64,000 nt of DNA from Zanthoxylum bungeanum (Eukaryota > Streptophyta > Magnoliopsida > Sapindales > Rutaceae). The translations under genes were made by a program, and so were the position numbers. Shown piece by piece: positions 50,456 through 61,430 of the stretch. Position 1 is the stretch's first letter. Each line of letters opens with the position of its first letter. The notes under the pieces were generated by a model. The model searched no databases. It was given only the letters and a program-made list of their open reading frames with translations, and was not told the origin of the DNA. The DNA lies in contig SKCR01036122.1 in NCBI GenBank assembly GCA_019454045.1, forward strand, positions 16,605 to 80,604. Direction: 5' to 3'.

Positions 50456-52414
50456 TGTTGGACATTATGACCCATAGCGTCACTGTTTTGTAAATGATAT
50501 TGTGTTATTGTACAAAATTAACTATGCGATAATGAAATTGCCCTTTTGCCGTTTTGTAAAATTATTTACTTTGATTTATTAATGGAAAAAGTCCATATGA
50601 TTAGTTCCGTATTGAGATGATATGAGACAGTATCAATATAAAAGGTTTAATCATTAAATATCCCTAGTCGGAGTGTTATCGAGATCGGACATCGATAATG
50701 CGGAATAGACTAGTATTGCACTTGTGCGAGTTGTGATGGCACAACGGCATAGTTCTCATATATTTAAGTATTGGATACTTATGCAAGTGCAGTAGGAGGT
50801 TGTGTTTTACCGATGGTACGGAAAACAGTTTCCCTCTGGATAGACCTCGCGGAATCCCATTGGTAGTATGTCTGCGTGTCTATGGGAGGCCGCATCAGGG
50901 TAGGTGTATATGGTCTTAACCTGAGACTTACATCGCTAGTACTTGCGACAATCGGTAAACTTTGGTTTTGGTGGTTCAGGGCTTTAACCGGTTCTGTGTA
51001 CGCCTCTTCTGGGTTTATCGAGAATCGTAGTGTACTGGATGTGATGTCAAGATGGAAGTATCACTTCAGACATATGGAGATGATGATCACGCAGGATACA
51101 GAACTAGTCCTCTATAAAAGGTTGCAACCGTCGGGACAATATGACCAGGTCAGGATTGTCCGATTTAAAGAGACTAGTTGTTTGATATCCGATATATGTT
51201 TCGTACGGGGCAGACACATCTCCAGCCCCAGGCCTAACATGTGATCGTCCGATACTGGATCGATATACGCGATACTACGGTATACTACGCTTGATAAAGA
51301 TCTTATATTCCAGTAAGAATATTTCTGGAGAATTGGGTAGGCATGGCGCTTTGTTAGAAGCCAACCTTGTCTTGTGAATCGGTAAAGACGTAGTACGAGG
51401 TACGTACGTGTTTGGATTATCCAACGACCGCATTTACTGCCAACATATCCGGATATCTCTTGGGTCGCTTCCTGAAGATTCACCTATGAACCTTATTAAT
51501 CTTGGATTAATTGCGGAGAAACTTTATCTTGGATAAAATGCCTTATTAGGAGAGAGAGAGAGATCGATTAATTTGGAATTAATCGATAAAATAATATATT
51601 CGATATATTATTAAACGAAATTAGATTTCGACGCGGAATTAAAATCGGATTTTAATTCGGGCAAACGAATTAATTTAGAATTAATTCATTAGCGAACTGA
51701 ATAGTATTTCGCAAGGCGTAATTATTTAATTCACGTCGCGACGGAAATTCGTTAATTCGGAATTAACGAAACCGAGCCCGAAAGTGCTTGCGGACACATT
51801 CGTATTTTGAATCGAGTGATATCCGCAAATCACATCGCGATATCTCATTACTTAATACGAATAGATGGTGGATGTATCTAGTCACCTTTGATGGATGATA
51901 CATTGTCTCTAATCTCAAAGTGTGGTAATGATGGCAAATGATGGATTTCATTTTGGAGGGAAAGCCATGCACGGTTTTGAAGGATTTTTTTGCATTAAAA
52001 ATTCTTTGGTATTAGATATCATATCACTTTTCATTTCCTTTGGGTCTCACGGTTTTGGCATGCAAAGGGAAAAAAAATTAAAGTGAAACACTCTCCTCTT
52101 TCTCTCTTGCTCACGCCGTGACTGCATATACAAAGGCAGAAAATTGTTTTCTCATTCTCCATTTTGCTAGCACAAGCAAGGAACAAAAGAGGTGATAGGG
52201 AAACACATTTGGAGCTTGGAATACTCAAAGATTTGAAGCTTCTCTCCATCTTCTTGCTGGCCGAAACTTCATCCTTGGAGGCTCAAGGATCCTCATCACC
52301 ATTTTCCTCACATAGCTTTGTAAGTATGTTTCCGCCATCCTTCAAGCTTTGCATGTATGATTATTGTATTTCTATTGCTTAATCTTTCCTTGGGACTAAT
52401 TATAGTAACCAACA
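50456..52414 (+). mobile_element. A4: solo LTR of family A
   Basis: 1959 bp from TGTTGGACATTATGACC to AACCAACA, flanked by a perfect TSD cggca (50451-50455 and 52415-52419). It aligns with the A2 LTRs over its length and has no internal region, the usual product of LTR-LTR recombination. It splits the LTR of D at AGTGCCCCCGGCA. Confidence 0.95.
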
Positions 52415-52540
52415 CGGCACCCACCACACCGGTGGGTAGTCTACTCTCGTTCACTCTACCTCTGTTTTACAGGATCGCTAGTGCCCCCAACCTACAAATT
52501 CTCAATTGTGGACCTCGGCCGAAATCCAGCATCCATAATT

Positions 52541-52558
52541 TGGCGCCCACCGTGGGGC
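52541..52558 (+). promoter_or_regulatory. D primer-binding site
   Basis: TGGCGCCCACCGTGGGGC, starting with the TGGCGCC typical of gypsy PBSs. It resembles a tRNA-Lys-type site; the tRNA assignment is tentative. Confidence 0.8.
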
Positions 52559-52618
52559 CTTAGTGATTCATAGCAAACAAAGATCTCTCAGTCTACAATT
52601 TAGAAAGCACTATCACTC

Positions 52619-53988
52619 ATGGCTTCAAGCAGTGAACAGACGCCAGATCCAATTACAGCCCAAATAACTATGCTGCAAGAACGATTACGAACTTTAGATG
52701 AGGAGAACCTGACCAAGCGAAGCTCCAATATAAACCTTCGAAAGCAGTTGGAACTAATTTCTTCCACCTCTCAACAACGTAATTCTCCAGACAATCCCAA
52801 CAATGATATAGCTCCATCCAATCTTTTGGAGACATTCAATAATGTGGCGAATGATGATCTTTCCCCAGACGACCATCCAAGGAATCATACAAGTGTGCCA
52901 ATTTCTCCAGCCGACCAGGCTCAGCAACTCGCTTCCAACATGCGTAAGAAATGTTAGAATTCAAAAAAGCAATATTGTCCAGCCTGCCAGGCGTCAAACT
53001 ACAATTAAGGAAAAGTAGAGCTGGGACAATCTCTGACACACCATTTATTGAGTCAATCACTTCCGTAGAATTACCAAGGAAGTTCAGTCCTCCAGATATG
53101 AAAATGTATGACGGGTCAGCTGACCCAGACGACCACATCATCCATTACAAGTACAAGATGATGTCAACAGGCCTAACCCCTCGACAATGGGAAGCTGGAA
53201 TGTGAATAGGATTTGGAGAAACATCGGCGGGTCCAGCCATAACTTGGTTCATCAATCTCCCATACAGGTCTATCGGGTCATATCAACAGTTGGCAAATAA
53301 ATTTGTAGAGCATTTTGCAAGTTCTTGTAAGATTTAGAAGACTTCAGACGACCTTTACGCCGTCCAACAAAGGAAATGAGAATCTTTAAGAAGCTACGTG
53401 GCTCGCTTCAATAAAGAAAGGATAACTATCCCTGACCTCCATCAACCTACTGCAGTAGAAGCATTTAGAAATGGTTTGCTTCTAGAAAGTGGACTTTACA
53501 AGAAACTCACTAAATTTCTATGCTACACGATGGATCAAGCCATGGCTCGAGCTCAAATTGAAATAAGGTGGGAAGAAGACAAGAGGAACAAAAGAAAGGA
53601 GAATTCTTCTAATAGTACTCAAGATACTATTAAACGGCACAAAGAATTTCCCAACAGAACACCACGGCCAGCAGACAGGAAGAACCATCAAAAGATGCAT
53701 CGACATTTCAACCGAGACTTCAAACGTCAACCATTGCCGTTCAGGGTACAAGACAAATCCGTGAATGGGGAAAGACTCCCAGACTACAATTTCACTGTTT
53801 CCCCAGAAGAACTGGTTTCGGTCCTCAAGAAGATGGGGAGCGAAGTAAGATGGCCCCCACGCTCCAGAGATTATTCAGCCAAGAAAGATACCAGCAAATG
53901 GTGTGAATTTCATCGGGATTATGGGCAAACGACAGCAGATTGCATGGCCCTGAGATTGGAAGTATTAGAATTGTTGAATAAATGATAC
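52619..53988 (+). pseudogene. D gag
   Basis: Starts MASSSEQTPDPITAQ at 52619. A coiled-coil-like N-terminus is followed by a frameshift near 52945, and the frame beginning at 52951 continues with three internal stops (near 53203, 53335 and 53378). The middle has the retrotransposon Gag domain (KMYDGSADPDDHI, AITWFINLPYRSIGSYQQLA, LRSYVARFNKERI). The end carries the Tat-type zinc motif CEFHRDYGQTTADC (53902-53943), in which the usual His after Gly is Gln. A stop at 53983-53985 in LNK-stop-YLKDLL probably replaces a Gly codon, since gag and protease are otherwise in one frame, as expected for a gag-pol polyprotein. Confidence 0.85.
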
Positions 53989-54705
53989 TTGAAGGATTTG
54001 CTTTCAGAGAAGGGTAAAGCTACAATGGCTCAGAGAAACGAGAAAGAAGATGGCCCCACACCACCACCACCAATCAACAATACTGTAAGTTTTATTTATG
54101 GTGGTTCCGAAGTCAGCGGTGTCTCATATTCAGTCGCAAAACGACATGCCAGAGAAGTAGCAATGGGTCTTTTCCATTCGACCATGTCAATAGAGGGGAT
54201 GTTTACAAACTTAACAATTGAATTTCCAGACGACAACAACGCCAGTCAAGTGAATCCATATCATGATGCGCTGGTGATCTCTTTGCAGATTGCAAATTTT
54301 ATGGTCAAACGAATCTTAGTTGACACGGGTTCGTCAGCAAACATCATCTTCAGAACTACACTTTTTAATATGGGAACCGAGATAGAAAAGATTAACAGAA
54401 GGTCAACTGTACTTATTGGATTCAGCGGCGAACATAAATTCACCATTGGGGAGATAACACTTCCAGTCTATACGGAAGGAATCAATAAGATGACTACTTT
54501 TTTGGTCCTCGACTGTCCCTCAGCCTACAACTTAATTGTTGGCAGACCTTGGATTCATGAGATGAGGGCAGTCTCGTCAACTTACCATCAAGTGTTGAAA
54601 TTTCCTACAAGGTGGGGAATCCAAGAGATTAGAGGAGACCAATCTGCTTCCAGAAGTTGTTACCAAACGATTTTAAAAGCAAAATCTCAATCATCATAGC
54701 AATTA
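53989..54705 (+). pseudogene. D aspartic protease
   Basis: A 236-codon open stretch. The active-site motif is ILVDTGSSANII (DTGSS at 54322-54336), followed by YNLIVGRPWIHEMRAV, the conserved segment between protease and RT of plant gypsy elements. Its catalytic part looks intact. It ends in a TAG at 54697-54699, after which the same frame continues, so the polyprotein is interrupted rather than naturally terminated. Confidence 0.85.
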
Positions 54706-56240
54706 ATGAAGGGATCTGATGCTTCATCACCAGTTCTACCAAGTATAGAGGAGCTCGATGAAGTCCAAATTCACCCAGAGTACGCTGATCACAAAGCTCA
54801 AATTGGAGTTAATCTAGATCCCAAGCTACGAGCGGACTTAATTGACTTCTTGATGAAGCGACATGATTGCTTCGCCTGGGCTCACGAAGATATGACTAGG
54901 ATTGACCCAGAGTTAATCACTCATGAGCTCCATATGGACCCAAACTACCCTACTGTCAAACAGAAAAGAAGAAAGTTCGCCTCGGAAAGAAATTAGATCA
55001 TTGATGAAGATGTCAAAAAATTGCTACAAAATGGAGCCATTCAAGAGGTCTAATTCCCATAGTGGTTAGCTAAAGTGGTGATTGTACGAAAGAAAAATGG
55101 GAAATGGCGAGTCTGCATCGACTTCACAGATTTGAACAAAGCATGCCCCAAGTATTCTTTCCCATTTCCTCATATTGATTCGATGGTTGACGCTACAGCG
55201 GGCCATGAATTGCTAAGTTTCATGGATGCGTATTCGGGCTACAATCAAATCCTCATGCACCCAAACGACCAAGAGAAGACAGCCTTTGTCACAAACAGAG
55301 GTATTTATTGTTACAAAGTGATGCCATTTGGCCTCAAAAATGCTGGAGCCACTCACAACGTATGGTAAACAAAATGTTTTTTCAGCAAATTGGGAAAACA
55401 ATGGAGGTCTACATAGATGACATGTTGGTGAAATCATTAGAAGCCGAAAAACTCTATCACATTTGGAGCAGGCGTTCGACACAATGAGGAGATATGGAAT
55501 GAAATTGAATCCAACAAAATGAGCTTTTGGTGTCGCTTCATGGAAATTTCTTGGATACATGGTCACACGACGGGGATTGAAGCCAATCCAAGTCAAATCA
55601 AGTCCATACTAGATATTCCTTCTCCTACCAACCCAAAAGACGTCATGCGACTAGCAGAGAGAATTGTTGAACTTAACAGATTCATCTCCAAGTCAATTGA
55701 CAAGAGTTTTCTATTATTCTCCGCCTTAAAGAAAGCGAAAAATTTGAATGGACTCCGGCCTGTGAGGAAGCATTGAAAAAACTCAAACGGTACTTGTCTT
55801 CTCCACCTTTGTTATCAAAACCACTCGACAATGAAAGACTTTTTCTTTACTTAGGAGTTTCAGAACAAGCAGTAAGTGCAGTCCTTATCAGATAAGAAAG
55901 GGGGACTCAGCTCTCAGTCTACTATGTAAGTAAAGCATTATTAGATGCGGAGTCACGTTACCCTCATATTGAAAAATTGGAACTGGCTTTGATAACGGCA
56001 TCAAGGAAGCTACAACCATATTTTCAAGGGCACCCAATCACTGTTTATACATCATATCCAATGAGAAGCATTCTTCATAAGCCTGAGCTTTCAGGGAGAC
56101 TGACGAAATGGGCTGTGGAGCTTGGAGAACACGACATTACATACCGACCGCGCACCGCGATCAAATCACAAGCACTCGTAGATTTTGTAGCTGATTTCAG
56201 TCCCAGTCTACAGATACCAGCTGAACAAGAGATTCTTTGC
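54706..56240 (+). pseudogene. D reverse transcriptase and RNase H
   Basis: RT blocks in order: CFAWAHEDMTRIDPELITH, VVIVRKKNGKWRVCIDFTDL, SFMDAYSGYNQI, KVMPFGLKNAGATH, then after a 1-bp shift VYIDDMLVKS, with the catalytic YIDD at 55410-55421, and WKFLGYMVTRRGL. The connecting RNase H follows (YVSKALLDAESRYPHIEKLE, LTKWAVELGEHDITYRPR). Stops near 54994 and 55051 and at least two frameshifts in the 55360-55460 interval make it non-functional. RT/RNase H lying before integrase makes this Ty3/gypsy. Confidence 0.9.
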
Positions 56241-56681
56241 ATTCATCCTTCGGCCACATGGAAGCTTGCAGTCGACGGGTCAAGCAACAAGCGTGGGTGT
56301 GGCTTAGGGATTGTGATTACTACTCCCGACGGCGATGTGTTGCAGCAAGCAGTCAAGTGCGGCTTCAGAGTCTCCAACAACGAAGCCGAATACGAAGCCC
56401 TCATAGCCGGCCTAAACATGGCCCAAGAGCTTGGAGCCAAAAAGATAGAAGTAAAGTCAGATTCCCAATTAATTGTCAATCAATTCCAGTGTTCATATCA
56501 AGCTAGAGATTCACATATGTCTTCTTATCTACAAAAGGTGAAGGAACTTCAGTCGACATTTGAGCAATTGACTATTTGTCAAGTCCCCAGAAATGAAAAT
56601 GCGCACGCTGACGCTTTAGCTACACTGGGTTCGACAATGGAAGGAGAGAGAATACAATCCATACCAATTGTTTATTTGTAG
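56241..56681 (+). pseudogene. D second (archaeal-type) RNase H domain
   Basis: After the ordinary RNase H and a linker comes a second RNase H fold: WKLAVDGSSNKRGCGLGIV (first Asp), NNEAEYEALIAGL (Glu), KKIEVKSDSQLIVNQF (second Asp), NAHADALATLGS (last Asp). All four acidic positions are present. An additional archaeal-type RNase H is a known hallmark of plant Tat elements and gives the lineage call. The frame is open throughout this domain. Confidence 0.85.
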
Positions 56682-57978
56682 TGGCCATCAATTTGGAAAT
56701 GAGGAGTCAAGGAAGTTACCACAATCACATCAGGCGACTCATGGTTGACTCCGATTATAAAATATTTACAAAGTGGCATGCTACCAGAAGCTAAAATGTA
56801 GGCTCAAAAGATTCAACGACAGGCTGCCAGATTTACACTACATGATGGACAACTCTTAAGGAGGTCTCTATCCGGTCCCTACCTTAAATGTCTTACTCCA
56901 GAGGAAGCCCAATACGTATTAGCAGAGCTTCATGAAGGGGAATGCAGAAACCATTCAGGAGGAAGAAGCTTAGCGTGTCGAGCCCACACGACAGGATACT
57001 ATTGGCCTTCTATGCGGGCAGATTCGGTTGAATTCACCCGAAGGTGCGAGAAATGTCAAAGATTTGCCCCCGTCCCGCACTTACCACCGGAAAAGCTTAA
57101 GCCAATTCTTTCACCTTGGCCTTTCATGAAATGGGGAATGGACATCGTTGGAAAACTCCCTACTGCCCCGGGACAGCGAGTCTACATGCTTGCCCTTACA
57201 GATTACTATTCCAAATGGATCGAAGCAGAAGCCTTTGTCAAGATACGAGACAGAAAAGTACAAAACTTCATTTGGAAAAACATCATTTGTCGATTCGGAT
57301 TGCCAAGAGAAATAGTAACTGACAACGGATCCCAATTCATCAGCTACCGTTTCCAAGACTTCTGCAAAAAATTAGGGAATCAAATTAAACTTCTCAACCC
57401 CACATTTTCCTCAGGCCAATGGCCAAGCTGAATCGTCCAACAAAACAATCATGAACACAATGAAAAAAAGATTGGAGAAATCGAAAAGAGCGTGGGCAGA
57501 TGAGCTTCCAGGAGTCTTGTGGTCCTACAGAACTACCACCCGTTCGTCGACTGGACAAACCCCATTCTCACTTGATTTTGGTTGCGAAGCAGTGATTCCA
57601 GCCGAGGGAGTTGTTCCAACTCCTCGTTACCAATGGATTGAAGATGACACGAATCAACAACTCATGAGTTACAGCCTTGATACGGTTGATGAATTAAAAG
57701 AACAAGCCTCCATACGACTTGCTGCTCATCAATAAAGCATGGCCAAATATTTCAATAAAAGTGTCAGGTACAGAACGTTTAAATAAGGAGATTGGGTCAT
57801 ACAGAAAGTTTTTCAGAATACCAAAGAAATTAAAGAAGGGAAACTAGGACCCAACTGGGAAGGCCCATTCGTCATTACGAAGATCGTTGGGCAAGGTGCC
57901 TACAAATTAGAAACGACAGAAGGAAGGTCAATTCAAAATAGCTGGAATGCAATTCATCTCAAACGATTCTTTCGGTAA
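56682..57978 (+). pseudogene. D integrase
   Basis: The zinc-binding N-terminal region is visible (ELHEGECRNHSGG, then CEKCQRFAPVPHLPPEKL). The DDE core has MDIVGKLPTAPGQ, LALTDYYSKWIEAEAF and REIVTDNGSQF (57317-57340). After a frameshift near 57410, the last catalytic residue is in ANGQAES around 57420-57433, followed by WADELPGVLWSYRTTTR. The C-terminus keeps GKLGPNWEGPFVITKI and NAIHLKRFFR, ending TAA at 57976-57978. Stops lie at about 56680, 56700, 56800 and 57733, so this is decayed but nearly full length. Confidence 0.9.
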
Positions 57979-58196
57979 TTATAATTTTTCATGTTATTAG
58001 CCACTCGACCAGTGAATTTTTTGATAATAAGAAATATTGTGTTATCTTGTTAGATGATTTATTACCATTCTGAATCCCATACGACAAAGCGAATATGAAA
58101 AAATTAGATATCGACCAAAAAGGAAACACTATCATCAAAGTTTTGTGGTTTCCATCAAAAAAAAATAAACAAAATCAAAAGTTACAATTGCATATT
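57979..58196 (+). other. Spacer between D integrase and antisense gene
   Basis: AT-rich, convergent intergenic space between the integrase stop and the antisense gene stop. Nothing coding is seen. It should hold 3' ends for both transcripts. Confidence 0.5.
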
Positions 58197-58858
58197 TCAT
58201 TCTGCGGGCATCTCAGACGCCGAGACTTCAGAAGTAGGCAGAACATCTTCGGATGGACCTTCGGAAGTTTGACTGGGAAGAGAGGAGATTGGGCCAATTT
58301 CAGTCAATCCAGGATCCTCAACTGCTTCGTTATGTTTCTCCACAGTAACCCTTTCTTCTTCAGTCTTCCCAATGACCATTTTCTCTTCAACTACCTCCTT
58401 CGAAAGCACTTCATCCCCATTCTCTTCCTCTTCTGCTTCGCTTGTAAGGGATAACCCAGCATGCAACCTTTCATATTCTCGGATCCATTTTTTCGGCTTC
58501 CAAGCTAAATTCTGACCAGCTAGATACTCCTCCATCAGATTGCTTCTTTCTTTCATCATCGATTCAAATTCTTCAACCATTTCAAGTTGCTCGAGCAATT
58601 CGGCTTTCTCCCTCGTCAAGCTCTCCACACTTTCTTTGAATGCTTCGTTGGTAGCCTCGGACACCTCCTTCTCCAATTTCAGTGTTGCCTGAGTCTCCCT
58701 CAATTCCTTTTCAACTTTTCTTAACTTCCTTCAGAAACATCAAAATTCATTTTCTGTTCAGCAAAGTCTTTCTAACGGATGTGTTGGCCTTCTCTAAATC
58801 CTCATCCTCCTTGGCTCAACTCAGCATACTCTTGCATAAAGAGGCCACACTCCATCAC

Positions 58859-58932
58859 CTGAAAGGTACTTCGCTTAATTTCTTACATTCGACATATAAA
58901 AAATAAATATGTAAACTTCCAAATATAAGTAC
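58859..58932 (-). other. Predicted intron 2 of the antisense gene (74 bp)
   Basis: Minus-strand donor TATCAG|GTACTTATAT and acceptor TACCTTTCAG|GTGATGG. The flanking exon frames are damaged, so support is weaker than for intron 1. Confidence 0.5.
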
Positions 58933-59599
58933 CTGATAACTGAGAACCACAATCTTCTTGCTTGTTTCTGTGGACCAAGTTCAGTCAAGCGTGCTCGTCT
59001 TCTTCAAGCAAGAGACGTTTAATGATTTAGATAGGCTGGAAGGATCCGAAATTGCAGTGGACCCGTGAGGAATCCTCACTATAACACCCTTATGCGTCGT
59101 CCTCCACTTCTAAATATTGCCTTTCTCTTTTTTGAAGCGGAGGTCTTCTCAATCGGTTGTATCATTGATTCAGGAGCATCAGGCGTAACGACTTCTGTTG
59201 GTTTTGGGATTTCCACTTCGGAGTCTTCAGGCTCCTTCCCTTTGACTTTCTTAACCTTCCTCCGGCTCCTTATTTCATCGATTTTTGGCACCTTAAACGG
59301 ACCCGACATCAATTCAGCTGCGCATAAAAATTCTTCAGGGGTCAGTGGTTTTAAAAATAGCAGCCCTCCAAATGTAACCTCAATCGCCCAAGTACACAAT
59401 ATCACGGCCAAAATATGCTTACTTAGAGCCAATGAAGTACCTTCAGAATCAAACACTTCCTTCCACAGCGGAGTTAACCTCAGTCTTCTCTCTTCTAAAG
59501 CAGCTCTCCAGTTCCTCTTCGAATCAGGCAAGTTGAGAATGTACTTTGTGTTTGAGACGACTCGACTGGTAGTATCAAACTTTTTGTTTAACTGAAGAC

Positions 59600-59673
59600 C
59601 TAAAAAAAAGAATATTTTCAGCCATAAAATTATAAAATACATAATACTAAGGTAAGAGCGAAGATATACTCAC
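59600..59673 (-). other. Predicted intron 1 of the antisense gene (74 bp)
   Basis: Minus-strand donor TCGA|GTGAGTATATC, T-rich tract, acceptor TTTTTTTAG|GTCTTCAG. Removing it restores one reading frame from EHWSSS into LQLNKKF. Confidence 0.65.
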
Positions 59674-60433
59674 TCGACGAACTCCAATGTTCAGGAATAT
59701 TACCATTCCCATTCGACCCAAACACACTCTCTCCTCTAACAAAGAAATAACTTTTCTGCCAATCCCCCATGTCGTTTGTCGTAAGCCCCAAGACCAAATG
59801 ACTCTCCTTTGTCAGAGATACAAGTGATACCTCCCTTTTTCTTTCAGGTGTTCCTTTATGTAGTATGTTTACAACAATCTCTTACCCCGAATTCAATCCC
59901 CAATTCAAAGGCCATACATTCTATCGACAGCAGAATCCTCCAAGTATTTGGCATCAGCTGAGAAGGAGCCAGCTGATAATGACCCAACACTTCCCATAAC
60001 TATTCGGAATAGGAAATCTGAATCCATATATGAATGGACGTTCATAATACCCAATCCATCCGGGAATTTTGTAATCTATCCTTTCAGTTAGCGATGCTAA
60101 TCTTACTTCTATTGATGGTGGAAACCTATATTTCAATTTCATCTCTCTCATTGATTTTTCAGTCACTAGACTTGCTGGGTTCTTAGTTAAGATATTTGTT
60201 GGTTCACTCGTGCTTGGAACCCCACTCGACTCTAAAATGGTAGGTAGAGATCTCAGTGGTATCACTTCAGCGGGTGCTTCTGACGGTGCTTTAGCTATTG
60301 TTACAACTCCAGCCTCTATTAATTCTTCAAACGACCAATCTCTACGAGAATCTTCTTCACTTGAATCATCCAGAGGTTCAATATACTTATCAATTTGTGC
60401 ACCTAGACTACCCAACGATTCCTCACTCGACAT

Positions 60434-60990
60434 TTTCCAAACGACAGAGTTACAAACAAATATTTCCTAAAAACCTTACCCCTTTGAAGATCTAAACCTG
60501 TCTAAGCCACAAACAAAATCACAAAAGTTTCACTAAATCTTTCAAGATCAATTAACCTATTTGACTAAGAACATTTCGAATCTACACTATGAACAATTGA
60601 AGAAATTGAAGAACATCAAGAAGGATGTGAAGAGTACCTTGAAGATCATGAGAGCTCCTAAACTTCTTGCCAACCGAGAGGAATTCTTGTGTGAGACAAA
60701 ACGACTCTCAAAACCCATTCTTATAGACTCCATTTTGGCGCTTCAATTCCCTCCAAAAGATGTCTCGAAAATCCCATTAGGGTTTTTATTTGATTGGGCT
60801 CCAAACACCCTTAGGCCCAACTTCCCTCCAATCTACCAAGAATAGTATCTCTATGAAAACTGCTAAGGTGATTGGGTGACATCTGTCAATTCCGAGGATA
60901 TCTCATCCATCTAATGGAATCTATTCCTCTAGAAGAGAACCTTGGTATCTTGATTCATTCGACACAACCTGCAAAAGATCGTTGGATTTC
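60434..60990. other. Region upstream of the antisense gene
   Basis: In antisense direction this is the 5' region of the gene at 58197-60433. It contains AAAAACCCTAATGGG (about 60775-60790, minus strand), similar to leaders of plant genes, and a possible leader intron. The 94-codon plus-strand frame at 60561-60845 has no recognised domain and I do not call it a gene. A promoter is inferred from position only. Confidence 0.35.
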
Positions 60991-61430
60991 AGTCGACATT
61001 TCTTTATGAAGATTGCAAGCTGATATCAGTCGACATTAGCATATGATTCTTTGTAAGTTTCTTTCAGTCGATATACATGAGTGATGATTTCATATGATTA
61101 ATTTAGTCGACATGCATATATGAGGTGAATGCAGGCACACTCCAGTCAACATGCATGAGAGAACGTTTCCAGTCGACATGCATGTACAAAAATCTTTGAA
61201 GGATAATTTCAGTCGACATTTCTTTATGAAGATTGCAAGCTAATATCAGTCGACATTAGCATATGATTCTTTGTAAGTTTCTTTCAGTCGACATACATAA
61301 GTGATGATTTCATATGATTATTTTATTCGACATGCATATATGAGGTGAATGCAGGCACACTCCAGTCAACATGCATGAGAGAACATTTCCAGTCGACATG
61401 CATGTACAAAAATCTTTGAAGGATAATTTC
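60991..61430 (+). repeat. Higher-order duplication, 2 x 220 bp
   Basis: 60991-61210 and 61211-61430 align end to end without gaps and differ at only about seven or eight positions. Each contains six AGTCGACAT-type motifs. This is a recent local duplication within the array. Confidence 0.9.

Larger units (their letters stand above)
49887..52540 (+). repeat. D 5' LTR, interrupted by solo LTR A4
   Basis: About 0.7 kb of LTR without the A4 insertion (49887-50455 plus 52420 to about 52530). TATAAATA lies at 50229-50236, followed by a leader with CTCAGAGCATC. The end lies near CCAGCA or CATCCA just before the PBS; without a second LTR the exact end cannot be set. Confidence 0.75.
58197..60433 (-). 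pseudogene. D antisense gene, three or more exons, Transposase_28-like N-terminal part
   Basis: Starts MSSEESLGSLGAQIDKYIEP at 60433 on the opposite strand to gag-pol. The first exon region (to 59674) has an acidic leader, then GYYERPFIYGFRFPIPNSYG and, after a frameshift near 59985, LAPSQLMPNTWRILLSIE and DWQKSYFF-like segments. These resemble the putative gypsy-type transposon domain (Pfam Transposase_28) of plant elements. A 74-bp intron (59673-59600) joins EHWSSS to LQLNKKFDTTSRV in frame. The second exon region runs to about 58933 with a stop at 59079 and further damage, and a second 74-bp intron is predicted at 58932-58859. The last part (58703-58197) is coiled-coil, rich in Glu, ending SASEMPAE. 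Tat elements are known to carry such antisense ORFs; their function is unknown. Confidence 0.7.

Noticed and set aside
60561..60845. A 94-codon plus-strand frame beginning MTKNISNLHYEQLKK
   Set aside because: It lies in the presumed 5' region of the antisense gene, has no recognised domain and no second copy to test conservation. I treat it as a chance frame.
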